64,000 nucleotides of DNA, taken from NCBI GenBank assembly GCA_025210525.1, contig JAOARP010000039.1:169895-233894 (forward strand), given 5' to 3'. Both the position numbers and the translations under genes were made by a program. The notes under the pieces were generated by a model. It was not told the origin of the DNA. It saw nothing but the letters and a program-made list of their open reading frames with translations, and searched no databases. Numbering within the stretch: position 1 is the stretch's first letter; the number at the start of each line of letters is the position of its first letter. Of this stretch, positions 8,856 through 16,549 are shown piece by piece. The stretch comes from Marinisporobacter sp. GTDB lineage: Bacteria; Bacillota; Clostridia; Peptostreptococcales; Thermotaleaceae.

Positions 8856-9939
8856 TTTTATATTTTCCCCTCCTATTTCTTAACAGATCAATATACGCTT
8901 CAAGCCTTGTAAGATATCCTGCCTCTCCTGTCATTTCGTCAATAATCAATGTTAAAATAGGTATATTTTCATCCTTTTGTATTTGTGGCAATAAACTCAT
9001 AGCAACAATCTCAGGCATGCATGTAAAAGGCATTATTTGTACGACACCATCATACCCATCCTTTGCATAAAGAATTGTATTTCCAATAGTCTCTCTTCCA
9101 TGTCCTCCTACCATTGTTTTCATATATGGATTTGCAGCTTTATATACGTTCTTTTCTTTCGTAATCCCTATATTGTTATAGAAAAGATGTTCAGAAATCC
9201 ACCCAAAAGCAGTATGAGATTTGTGAACCTCTACTCCAAGTTCATTTAATTTTTTCCCAATATCAATATTTGCAAAATTTTCTATTACTGTATAAATTTC
9301 ACCAACAATCCCAACTTTTAGAACATCTCTGTTTTGATCTAGTGGAACCTCAACAATTTCTTTTTGTGCCAAATTGATATGTTTCATCATCTCATATGTT
9401 CCAGTACTTTTTTCTAAACTTTTTATAAGGCTATTGTATAGTTTGTCAATCTCACCTCTATATTTTTCATAGGGACGAAGTCTCAATACATACTCTTCAA
9501 ACTTATTTAATTTCTTTAGTACTCGTATACCATTCTTTAAGCTATTCGTTATCTTAAACATATTTTTTGTATTAGCAACCTTACTTACACGCTTTAAAAA
9601 TTCTTTCATATTTCCATCGGGTGCTTCTAGTACAACAAATTCAACATCATATCCTAAATCCTTTAAAATCTCTTTTTCTACCTCTACAAAATATCCATAT
9701 CTACAAGGTCCACAACTTCCTGTCACAATAATAGTGTCTGCACCTTTTTCAATACTTTCTATGTAATTACCTAGATTTATTTTCATAGGTAGACATATAA
9801 GCTCTGGCGAATATTTTGTTCCTATTTCTAAAGTTTTTTTGCTATTCTTAGGAGGTACTATAAACTCAACCCCCAAATCATCAAACATAGCTTTAATGGG
9901 CAGATAAGTATTTCCCATGTGTGGAAAAGTTATTTTCAT
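8830..9939 (-). CDS. Activase-associated dehydratase-like protein (COG3580/3581 type), second subunit
   Basis: 369 residues. The N terminus (FPHMGNTYLPIKAMFDDLGV) and the cysteine motifs LICLPMKINLGN and TGSCGPCRYGYF are characteristic of the proteins annotated as acyl-CoA dehydratase activase-related or DUF2229. Near the end lie GGHGRETIGNTILYA and FTCMPEIVA, then DEMTGEAGYLTRLEAYIDLL. It probably holds an iron-sulfur cluster reduced by the neighbouring ATPase. The real substrate is unknown. The ATG has GGAGGGG and lies 47 bp inside the end of the upstream gene, indicating coupled translation. Confidence 0.8.
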   Translation of the reverse strand: MKITFPHMGNTYLPIKAMFDDLGVEFIVPPKNSKKTLEIGTKYSPELICLPMKINLGNYIESIEKGADTIIVTGSCGPCRYGYFVEVEKEILKDLGYDVEFVVLEAPDGNMKEFLKRVSKVANTKNMFKITNSLKNGIRVLKKLNKFEEYVLRLRPYEKYRGEIDKLYNSLIKSLEKSTGTYEMMKHINLAQKEIVEVPLDQNRDVLKVGIVGEIYTVIENFANIDIGKKLNELGVEVHKSHTAFGWISEHLFYNNIGITKEKNVYKAANPYMKTMVGGHGRETIGNTILYAKDGYDGVVQIMPFTCMPEIVAMSLLPQIQKDENIPILTLIIDEMTGEAGYLTRLEAYIDLLRNRRGKYKNEKMLSWR

Positions 9940-10897
9940 TTTTTCCCCTCCATTTAATCATATCTACAAAAGCTTCAATCCTTGTGTTAATTCCAGCTTC
10001 TCCTGTATGTTCATCAATCGTTAAAAGAATAAATGGTTTATCTGAATTTCGTCTTATTCTACGCTCAATAATATCTGCTATAACAGAATCTATCCCACAT
10101 CCAAAACTTGATAGATAAATAATCCCTTGAATATTTTTTTGTTCCATACCATAAAAGGCTGACCCTAATAATTTTCTTCCAAAGCTCCAAAACATTTTCT
10201 TATCCATAATAGCTGCTTTTTTATTTATTACCTTTGCATCAAAACTATCTTGAGTGATTACATCTAAATCATATTTTCTTAATTTCTCAATGATATTCAT
10301 GCTAAGATAAGCATCATAAATATTGTAAGGATGACCTATTAAAAGTATTTGAGCCTTTTCTTTATACGAATTTATATTTTTTAAAATTTTATGTTCCTCT
10401 ACATCAATAGGTAACATACCACTTTTTATTTTAGCTTTATAATTTTCATGTTCTTTTAAGGCTTTTTCAAATGCAAAATCAATTTTGTTTCTATCCTTTG
10501 TGATATAACTCCCCATTTCATTCACAGTTCTTGACAAGTTCTTCTTTGATTTATGAAAATCTATTGTTATATCAATCATATTAGGCAAATCCTTTATACT
10601 ACTTTTCACCATCTCTGGTAAACCGCAAAATTTAGGACAGATGTATTCATCTTTATGAACACTCATCATTTTAGGTACAAAAACAAGATCAACCTTATCT
10701 TTTAGATCTATTACATGCCCGTGATATACTTTTATAGGCAAACATGCATCATCAACTGTATTTTTTACACCATTATCTACAATTTGTTTATTAGTTTTTT
10801 CAGATAATATTACTTCTGCTCCTAAAACTTCAAAAAATGTTGTCCAAAGTGGATAATAATAGTAATACAACAAGCCTCTAGGTATACCTATTTTCAT
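9893..10897 (-). CDS. Activase-associated dehydratase-like protein (DUF2229 type), first subunit
   Basis: 334 residues, first gene of the operon. It begins MKIGIPRGLLYYYYYPLWTT, a hallmark of the family, and carries DDACLPIKVYHGHV and YICPKFCGLPEM cysteines. The C-terminal YLSSFGCGIDSVIADII and DEHTGEAGINTRIEAF copy the layout of the next protein, so the two are distant paralogues forming a likely heterodimer. In many clostridia these parts and the activase occur fused in one protein of over 1,000 residues; here they are three separate, overlapping genes. The function is unknown. Confidence 0.78.
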   Translation of the reverse strand: MKIGIPRGLLYYYYYPLWTTFFEVLGAEVILSEKTNKQIVDNGVKNTVDDACLPIKVYHGHVIDLKDKVDLVFVPKMMSVHKDEYICPKFCGLPEMVKSSIKDLPNMIDITIDFHKSKKNLSRTVNEMGSYITKDRNKIDFAFEKALKEHENYKAKIKSGMLPIDVEEHKILKNINSYKEKAQILLIGHPYNIYDAYLSMNIIEKLRKYDLDVITQDSFDAKVINKKAAIMDKKMFWSFGRKLLGSAFYGMEQKNIQGIIYLSSFGCGIDSVIADIIERRIRRNSDKPFILLTIDEHTGEAGINTRIEAFVDMIKWRGKNENNFSTHGKYLSAH

Positions 10898-10971
10898 ATA
10901 TATCTTTCCTTTCTATCTTTCATCTCCTATATAATTGTTAGCAATTTGCATGTATTTTAAACAAAATAAAG

Positions 10972-11009
10972 AAAATGCTACGATTTTTTTATAATCATAG
11001 CATTTTTTA
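10972..11009 (-). terminator. Terminator separating the peptide cluster from the activase operon
   Basis: The minus strand shows AAATGCTATGAT, a T-rich loop, ATCGTAGCATTT and then TTCTTTATTTT, immediately after the 68-aa peptide gene. Confidence 0.75.
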
Positions 11010-11015
11010 TCAAAT

Positions 11016-11222
11016 TTATTTCTTGCTTTTATGTTCAAGGTCATAATAATCCATAACACAAGGCGCAAATATTCTCTGAATCAAAGATGCAACACAACCA
11101 ATTGCCGTCGCATACATTGCCAACCAGAAATCTTTGCCACCACCCGCTACAGCTTCTAATTGATCATCACTTATTTCTCCTTCATTTAATTGTTTCATCA
11201 TATCATTTGAAACATTTTTCAT
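11016..11222 (-). CDS. Double-glycine leader peptide, possible bacteriocin/RiPP precursor (68 aa)
   Basis: The N-terminal 28 residues form a leader (LNEGEISDDQLEAVAGGG) with a typical double-glycine cleavage site. The last 40 residues are a hydrophobic, Trp- and Cys-containing core (FWLAMYATAIGCVASLIQ) ending in a charged tail. Such leaders are cut by C39-peptidase ABC exporters. No exporter or modification enzyme is in the window. It is the last gene of a three-gene set with a lipoprotein and a second GG-leader protein. Export is inferred from the leader; activity is unknown. Confidence 0.65.
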   Translation of the reverse strand: MKNVSNDMMKQLNEGEISDDQLEAVAGGGKDFWLAMYATAIGCVASLIQRIFAPCVMDYYDLEHKSKK

Positions 11223-11267
11223 TTCTTTGAGAATTTCAAATATCTAGTCCTAAAACCTTTTAAAGAA

Positions 11268-12305
11268 TCAAAATTTAGCGATTTCTTTGTATTCCTTTAA
11301 TAAATAATGACCTCCATCTTCTTCTATCTTTTTCAATTTAATAAGGAGCATAGAATCAATTTCATCTTCTCCGGTTTCAAAATTGGGGTAGTTTAATGTC
11401 ATTTGAACATAATATATATTTTCAGGACACTCTATGATTTTTTCAATTTTTCCATATGGAGCCATGCCATCTGCAAGTGGTAGCTTATAATTTTCATTAT
11501 CATAAATGATATTGTTTTCCCTAATGGATTTATGATTTTTTATTTCCTGTCCAAAGAAATTATCTACTGCCATTTGTACAGATTCTTTAGGTATAATTAT
11601 ATACATCATATCTTCTGTAGTTTTAAAGCTTTCATAATTATTTAAATATTGATACCTAAGTCCAAACCCTATAAGCTCTTCATCTGATATGTTTCCTTCT
11701 TCAAAGGGCTTAACTCCTGCATTTATATAATTAGAAATATAAATTTCCATATATTCTTTTTCGTCTTCTTTTAAATCTAAAACCTGTGTATTTTTTTCTT
11801 TCTTAAATACAAGTTCTCCTTGCTGTATTCCCCACATAGCTATCTCACTAGGTTTTGTCATTTCTATTTGTGCTACTATTTCTTCATCCTTTAATATGAA
11901 TTTTGCATTTCCTTCATTTTCCCATGTATCTATAAAATCAGTTTCAAAAACTTTATCTTCAATAGATGCTTCAAAACTTATATCTGCTGTCCTATTTGAT
12001 GGACTTCCTTGGATTGTATATAAAGCACCTTTTATCTTACCATCTTTGATCTCTTCAATTTCAAGAGTCGTTCCTCCAAAGATCCCAACTAAAGAACTAA
12101 CAAGTTTTGTATCTTCATCCTCTACCATCCACGAACCTAAATATTTACTGTAATCTATTTGAGCATTTTCATTTATTTCTTTTTTTGTTGTTTCAACATT
12201 CACTTCATTTGTATTTTTGCCACATCCAGAAATACCTCCGAAAGTTATTATAAAAATACATAGTACAATAATGATCTTTTTAAATATTTTATTAAAACTA
12301 AGCAT
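11268..12305 (-). CDS. Predicted lipoprotein (345 aa), unknown function
   Basis: A lipoprotein signal: KIFKKIIIVLCIFIITFG then the lipobox ISGC, so the mature protein should be anchored on the outer face of the membrane. The ATG at 12305 is chosen (GAGGAGG 7 nt away) over one 13 codons upstream. The mature region has no family I recognise; a part near residues 50-170 (YLGSWMVEDEDTKLVSSLVG) looks like a lipocalin-type or extracellular DUF beta domain. It lies between two GG-leader genes and may protect against, or receive, those peptides; that is a guess from position only. Confidence 0.7.
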   Translation of the reverse strand: MLSFNKIFKKIIIVLCIFIITFGGISGCGKNTNEVNVETTKKEINENAQIDYSKYLGSWMVEDEDTKLVSSLVGIFGGTTLEIEEIKDGKIKGALYTIQGSPSNRTADISFEASIEDKVFETDFIDTWENEGNAKFILKDEEIVAQIEMTKPSEIAMWGIQQGELVFKKEKNTQVLDLKEDEKEYMEIYISNYINAGVKPFEEGNISDEELIGFGLRYQYLNNYESFKTTEDMMYIIIPKESVQMAVDNFFGQEIKNHKSIRENNIIYDNENYKLPLADGMAPYGKIEKIIECPENIYYVQMTLNYPNFETGEDEIDSMLLIKLKKIEEDGGHYLLKEYKEIAKF

Positions 12306-12386
12306 TAATCTTCCTCCTCTTGAAAAAACTATAAACTTGTCCATTTTAGAAGTCTCATGAAGTGCCTTTTTTATTTTCCTAAAGGC

Positions 12387-12767
12387 TTATCGTTTTAATA
12401 TTATGCCTATGGAATTTTTCGAAGCAGTATAGCTTTTGCCAATATCACTTTCCAAAATCGTGTTGCAGTTTCCACCATTCCAAGATGCTCTAACTTCCGT
12501 CTCAATTGGAAAAACAAAATCACAACTAGATTCTCTACCTACATCCTCAATAACTTTCCAGGCTACCCCCTCTTTTAGAGCATCAAAGGTAGGTACCTCA
12601 TTTTTAGTGAATACAAAAATCTTCGGAAGGTCTTTATTCATCGATTTATTAATGTAAGTAAGTTGTACGTTTGAACCTCCACCTGATACATTTTCAAGTT
12701 CATCATTCAATAATTCTTCATTTTCGTTTAATTTTTCAAAAAACATTTTTATTTTTTCTGCTGCCAT
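12387..12767 (-). CDS. Nif11/GG-leader fused to a small domain of unknown function (126 aa)
   Basis: Residues 1-31 resemble a shortened Nif11-type leader (AAEKIKMFFEKLNENEELL) that ends in ELENVSGGG, a double-glycine site. The remaining 95 residues are not a short toxin-like core but look like a folded beta domain with the block KEGVAWKVIEDVGRESSCDF, and two further regions (PIETEVRASWNGGN, GKSYTASKN). It has an AGGGG ribosome site. The sequence therefore suggests a secreted small protein, cut after the GG. The family is only vaguely familiar to me; function unknown. Confidence 0.6.
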   Translation of the reverse strand: MAAEKIKMFFEKLNENEELLNDELENVSGGGSNVQLTYINKSMNKDLPKIFVFTKNEVPTFDALKEGVAWKVIEDVGRESSCDFVFPIETEVRASWNGGNCNTILESDIGKSYTASKNSIGIILKR

Positions 12768-12971
12768 TTCTAACCCCTCCTTATTTTTGAATAGTCTCTC
12801 GGAATTATCCGAGTGAGATGTTTCAAGGTTTTCCTTAAAACACGTTTATTCTAATCCTCCTACTTTTGATAGAAGGTATTTCGCTTTTTTTATAATAAAA
12901 TTGGAAATTCTACACTAAAAAAATGTTACTAAATTCATAAAAAACACTTGCCTTTTCAAAACATTCCTAAT

Positions 12972-13011
12972 AATCACAGTGAACGGACTAATTCCTTTAC
13001 TATCTGTGATT
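12972..13011. repeat. Inverted repeat AATCACAG...CTGTGATT before the transposase remnant
   Basis: Perfect 8-bp arms 24 bp apart, 12 bp ahead of the GTG start of the broken transposase. It may be the left end of the insertion sequence or a hairpin in its leader. The rest of the 12768-13023 gap is AT-rich, with one hairpin CTCGG...CCGAG near 12804. Confidence 0.4.
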
Positions 13012-13023
13012 GAGGTGATGTAA

Positions 13024-13660
13024 GTGAAACCTGTAATTATTTCGCATGAATCCTACCAAGACTTTGTATTATCTATACTTAAAGAGCATTACTCTGGAGG
13101 TATTCTTACCCTTGTAAATAAAGATTGGACAGTAATCCATAAATTATGGATTACTGATCTTTCTTACGTTACGACTTGGCTCTTTGGCTCTTACTCTAAT
13201 AAAGGTCCTGCACCACGTGACCCAGCTTCTATGTTACGCTCTTATTTATTATGTTTATTAACTAACCCCACCCTTAGTATTACCGATTGGGTAGATATGC
13301 TTTATCGTGTTCCCTTATACGCGATCCTTAGTGGATTTAACCCTAATGATGTTCCAGGAGTAGGAACATTCTATTACTTCTTCAAACGACTTTGGGGCAA
13401 TCAAAGTCCTAATATCAAACCTAGCATTAAGCACAAACATAAGAAGAAGAAAAAGAAAAAACCTAAGAAAGGTGAGAAAGAACCTATCAAAAAATCTGGT
13501 CTTGTAAAAAAACTAGTTCAAAGGCTAAGTATGGTCGTACTTTTCATACCGTTAATAAAGATAATCCACGATTATTTACTAAAACACCTAGATCATCTAA
13601 AGCATGGAATCTTATTTACAAAAGACGAACTTCTGTAGAGCGCTCAAACAAGCGTAAAAA
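13024..13660 (+). pseudogene. Broken transposase with internal deletion (DDE type)
   Basis: The first 155 codons read as the N-terminal part of an IS transposase (RDPASMLRSYLLCLLTNPTL and TDWVDMLYRVPLYAILSGF, DUF772-like). A lysine-rich run follows, after which the frame drifts. In the alternative frame of the 3' part one reads KYGRTFHTVNKDNPRLF and later YKRRTSVERSNKRKK, the C-terminal end of the same kind of transposase. The central DDE core is missing, so the protein cannot be active. GTG start with GGTGATG before it. Confidence 0.75.
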
Positions 13661-13697
13661 ACATGTTGCGATCTTTTATCGCAACATGTTTTTTATT
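13657..13697. terminator. Bidirectional terminator after the transposase remnant and grx
   Basis: AAAAACATGTTGCGAT, loop CTTTT, ATCGCAACATGTTTTTT forms a long stem with T-runs on both strands; it lies between converging genes. Confidence 0.9.
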
Positions 13698-13923
13698 TTA
13701 ATAATTCATCAATTTTGTCTTTATCAAATCCTTGAATAGTTTCTTCCCCTACCATGATCACAGGTACACCCATGAATCCTTTTTGGATTAATTCCTTCCT
13801 AGCTACCATATCTGTAGAAACATTTTTTTCTGTATATTCAACCCCTAATGATTGAAGATAATCCTTTGCATCCTTACAATACACACATGTACTGCTTGAG
13901 TAAACAACTACATTTTTATTCAT
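13693..13923 (-). CDS. Glutaredoxin-like (NrdH-type) redox protein
   Basis: 76 residues. Thioredoxin-fold glutaredoxin with the active site CVYC at residues 12-15 (VVVYSSSTCVYCKDAKDYL), the cis-Pro block GVPVIMVG and the C-terminal QGFDKDKIDELL. The ATG at 13923 (GGAGG 7-9 nt away) is preferred over an upstream one seven codons away. It is the last gene of a redox operon with a membrane iron-sulfur protein and a HesB-like selenoprotein. A role in disulfide or persulfide reduction is inferred from that context. Confidence 0.88.
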   Translation of the reverse strand: MNKNVVVYSSSTCVYCKDAKDYLQSLGVEYTEKNVSTDMVARKELIQKGFMGVPVIMVGEETIQGFDKDKIDELLK

Positions 13924-14003
13924 ATAAAATTCCTCCCTCATCATTTAACATCTAATCATTCTATACCCACTATACTACTCCTTCATTCAAAAAATCAAGC
14001 TCA

Positions 14004-14504
14004 TCATTTAACTTTTTTTGGTGCTTTTTTATCTTGGGATTCTTTAATAAGAGCTGTTCCATGCCCCATAGGACACACTTGACACCAGCTTCTTGGTTTA
14101 AAAATCACTCCCATTACAATCCCTAATACAAAGGATACCATCATTAATCTGAAAACAGCAAAGGCTACAGCCTTTATAACATTAGGTTGATGAAATGCAT
14201 GATACAAAGATATGGTAAACATAATCATCATTATGCTCAATAATATATTTTTCGCTTTTCTTCCTCTGAAAGCTTTTGGCAATTGATTATTTAAGCTTAT
14301 ATTTTGTAAGAATTTACCTAATATAGATCCCCTCGGACAATATTTTGAACAATGGATTTTTCCTTCTCCTCGTAATGCATGGTAAATCGGAGCACCCATA
14401 CAAACAAATCCTAATAATCCAAAACGTATATCAATAATGGATAGGGTAATAAATAAAACCATTAAAATCCATGACCATGATTGGTGTGATTTTTTTACAG
14501 CCAT
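14004..14504 (-). CDS. Membrane 4Fe-4S protein (NapH/NosR C-terminal type)
   Basis: 166 residues with about four membrane segments and two short cysteine motifs at the membrane edge, CSKYCPRGS near residue 53 and CQVCPMGHG near residue 142. These resemble the polyferredoxin-like ends of NapH and NosR membrane proteins, but each motif has only two closely spaced cysteines plus a following Pro. An electron-transfer role at the membrane is inferred. It starts 13 bp after the selenoprotein gene and shares its promoter. Confidence 0.72.
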   Translation of the reverse strand: MAVKKSHQSWSWILMVLFITLSIIDIRFGLLGFVCMGAPIYHALRGEGKIHCSKYCPRGSILGKFLQNISLNNQLPKAFRGRKAKNILLSIMMIMFTISLYHAFHQPNVIKAVAFAVFRLMMVSFVLGIVMGVIFKPRSWCQVCPMGHGTALIKESQDKKAPKKVK

Positions 14505-14517
14505 TTGATTCTCCTTT

Positions 14518-14823
14518 CTAGCAACCAGAACCGCCTATACCAGCAGTAATTTTAAATCCTTTAGAAAACCAGCCATCAGAATAATCTACTTTGAAATTTT
14601 TAAATTGATCTAATAAATCTTTCTCTACAATCATCTTTAGTTCATTTGTTTCTTCAAAATAATCTTTTTCATCATCTTTTAACCCTTCCAGGGCTATTCC
14701 AAATGTTGGACCACCTCATCCAAAGCCTTTAATATATATTCTTAAAAACGAATTCTCGGATTCTTGATCCTTTAATTGCTTTTTAATCATTTCTTGCGCT
14801 TTATCTGTAACTTTTATATTCAT
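14518..14823 (-). CDS. HesB/IscA-like selenoprotein (in-frame UGA)
   Basis: From the ATG at 14823 (AAGGAGG 7 nt upstream) a 101-residue protein reads through one in-frame TGA at 14718-14716 (codon 36) and ends TGC TAG. The UGA sits in IKGFGUGGPTFGIALEG, exactly where HesB/IscA proteins carry their cluster-binding cysteine; the C-terminal GSGC keeps the paired Cys. HesB-like selenoproteins are a known clostridial family, and a hairpin suited to a SECIS follows the UGA. If read as stop, the ORF would be only 35 codons and the conserved remainder would be unexplained. Confidence 0.85.
14681..14718 (-). promoter_or_regulatory. Candidate bacterial SECIS hairpin within the HesB-like gene
   Basis: On the minus strand the UGA is followed after 20 nt by AGCCC, loop TGGAA, GGGTT. 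The apical loop is about 25 nt from the UGA, within the range for bacterial SECIS elements, with a G in the loop. The stem is short, so this is a proposal. Confidence 0.45.
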
Positions 14824-14844
14824 ATATATACCTCCTTTTATTTC

Positions 14845-14900
14845 AACCCCCTCCCTAGGGGGTATGATTATATTTTAGTGTATTTTTCCTATACTGTCAA
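14845..14900 (-). promoter_or_regulatory. Promoter with CsoR/CstR-type operator for the selenoprotein operon
   Basis: The minus strand has TTGACA (14900-14895), 17 bp, TAAAAT (14877-14872), then the G/C-rich near-palindrome ATACCCCCTAGGGAGGGGG (14865-14847). ATACCCC...GGGGTAT is the operator type of the CsoR/RcnR family (copper or persulfide sensors such as CstR). The site covers the transcription start. No regulator gene of this family is in the window. Confidence 0.7.
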
Positions 14901-14962
14901 TATAAATTTGAAAAAAACTTACAAACAACTAATTTATAAATAGTGTTCCCTAAATCCATCAA

Positions 14963-14992
14963 GAAAAAAGTTCCTGCATAGCAGAAACTTTT
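14963..14992 (-). terminator. Terminator of the 14991-15554 gene
   Basis: The minus strand shows AAAAGTTTCTGC, a 3-nt loop, GCAGGAACTTTTTT. It overlaps the stop codon by 2 bp. Confidence 0.85.
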
Positions 14993-15554
14993 ACCTTCTC
15001 ATAATTTCTATAATAGCCTTTGCTTTATTTAAAGTTTTTCTCATATCAGATCCTTTTTTTATCTCTAGTATTTCCAATATGTTTGTAATATTATCAAAAG
15101 CTTCTATCATATCATTTCCAGAATTCCCCTTAAGCCGACTCACACAATCATTTACTGCAAGAGCCTGATCTATTTTTTCTCTACCATTACCATGTACATG
15201 GGGTCTGATTACTTCTAACAATTCCATAGGTTGACCTTGCCTATAAGTAATATTATCTTGATGTTCCTCCTTCGTATATTCATCTAATGCATACAAAACA
15301 TCTAAAACATTTTCTGCCTTCTCTACAATATTATTCAATTGATCTCCCCAATAAGCTTTTGTCGTTTTTTTCTCTTGATTGTTAATTAATGCATACAACA
15401 ATATGGGTAATATCTTGTCATTGCTTAAAAGACTTGTGATGATTTCTGATAAACCTTTATTAGATGTTTTTTCTACATGCTCTAACTCTTTTGCATCTAA
15501 CACTTCCATTTCTGAATCCTTTATGGTTAATTCTTCTCTATTAACCTCCTCCAC
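14991..15554 (-). CDS. Hypothetical protein (187 aa)
   Basis: I do not recognise a family. The protein is acidic at the N terminus, then helical throughout; visible blocks are SEIITSLLSNDKILPILLYA, VEKAENVLDVLYALDE, MELLEVIRPHVHGNGREK and DMIEAFDNITNILEILEI. No signal peptide or membrane span. The GTG at 15554 has GGAGGGG 5 nt away, while the ATG six codons earlier overlaps that site, so GTG is chosen. It is monocistronic with its own terminator, divergent from the patatin gene. Hypothetical proteins with this look are common in spore-forming clostridia. Confidence 0.6.
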   Translation of the reverse strand: MEEVNREELTIKDSEMEVLDAKELEHVEKTSNKGLSEIITSLLSNDKILPILLYALINNQEKKTTKAYWGDQLNNIVEKAENVLDVLYALDEYTKEEHQDNITYRQGQPMELLEVIRPHVHGNGREKIDQALAVNDCVSRLKGNSGNDMIEAFDNITNILEILEIKKGSDMRKTLNKAKAIIEIMRR

Positions 15555-15720
15555 TTTATCCCCTCCATTCAAAAGGCTAGTACATATGCTTTTATGATTT
15601 CATTACATATTATGCAAGTAAGCTCATTATTGTGTATGATTATAATATATTTTTTATAGTAGAAAGAATTTAGCCTATAGCATATACTAGTATTAAGAAT
15701 TAGAGAAAGGTTGCGTTCCT

Positions 15721-16533
15721 ATGGGTTTTATAAAAAAGCTTCTCAATTTTAAAAAGAAATCTACTCCTTCTATCGGTTTAGCCCTAGGAGGGGGGGCCGT
15801 ATGGGGGATCTCTCATATAGGTATTCTCAAAGCTTTAGAAGAAAATAATATTCCTATTAACTATATAAGTGGTACAAGTATAGGTTCTTTAGTCGGTGGA
15901 TTGTATGCTCTAGGTACATCTACTAATAAGCTTTCCAGTCTTGCAACAAGTACTCATTGGAATCATTTATGTCGTATTTCCTTACCTTTAGGCGGATTGT
16001 TAACGAATGAACCTATGGAAAAATTCTTATATAACCTTATTGGAAACAAAACATTTTCAGATGTAAAAATCCCTTTTTCAGCCATTACTACTGACTTAAT
16101 TACAGGGGACGAAATCGTTATCGAATCTGGAAAAATATCTACTGCTATTCGTGCCTCCACTGCTATTCCAGGCATATTCCATCCGGTTTTATTCAATAAT
16201 CGCACATTAGTAGATGGGGGAGTTGTCAATAATGTTCCTGTTAGTGTTTTAAGAAAAATGGGTGCAACTATAATTATCGCCATTAACTTATCTCCTGATT
16301 TTAATCACTGGCATCCAAAAAACAGCTTTGAAGTCATCTTAAAATCATTTTTAATCATGCAAAATAAAGTTGCTCGCAGTGAGCTTAAAAAAGCAGATAT
16401 TGTTATTGATATGAATATGAAGGATTTTAGTCCAATGGATTTTAAAAAAGCAAATGATTTACTAGATAAAGGTTATAAAGAAGGGATTTCAAAAATAGAA
16501 GAGATTCAACATGTTCTTAAAGGAAAAAGGTAG
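15721..16533 (+). CDS. Patatin-like phospholipase (RssA/YchK family)
   Basis: 270 residues with the full patatin catalytic set: oxyanion glycines GLALGGGAVWGISHIG, nucleophile serine in GTSIGS (near residue 60) and the aspartate of DGGVVNNVPVSVL (near residue 165). This Ser-Asp dyad hydrolyses lipid acyl esters. There is no signal peptide, so it acts in the cytoplasm or at the inner membrane face. The ribosome site is weak (AAAGG). A short hairpin ends it. Confidence 0.92.
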   Translation: MGFIKKLLNFKKKSTPSIGLALGGGAVWGISHIGILKALEENNIPINYISGTSIGSLVGGLYALGTSTNKLSSLATSTHWNHLCRISLPLGGLLTNEPMEKFLYNLIGNKTFSDVKIPFSAITTDLITGDEIVIESGKISTAIRASTAIPGIFHPVLFNNRTLVDGGVVNNVPVSVLRKMGATIIIAINLSPDFNHWHPKNSFEVILKSFLIMQNKVARSELKKADIVIDMNMKDFSPMDFKKANDLLDKGYKEGISKIEEIQHVLKGKR

Positions 16534-16549
16534 TCAAATGACTACCTTT
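16526..16549. terminator. Hairpin between the converging patatin and B12-enzyme genes
   Basis: AAAGGTAGTC, loop AAA, then TGACTACCTTT; it overlaps the patatin stop codon. T-tract short on both strands. Confidence 0.6.

Noticed and set aside
9893..9939. Overlap of 47 bp between the two activase-associated genes as a sequencing frameshift
   Set aside because: Both genes have intact family ends and the downstream ATG has a good ribosome site, so a true overlap is more likely.
12972..13011. CRISPR-like or multi-copy repeat
   Set aside because: Only two 8-bp arms in inverted orientation; no repeated spacer pattern anywhere in the window.
14716..14718. TGA in the HesB-like gene as an ordinary nonsense mutation
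   Set aside because: The codon lies exactly at the cluster Cys position of a known selenoprotein family, and the frame, ribosome site and C-terminal Cys are otherwise intact.
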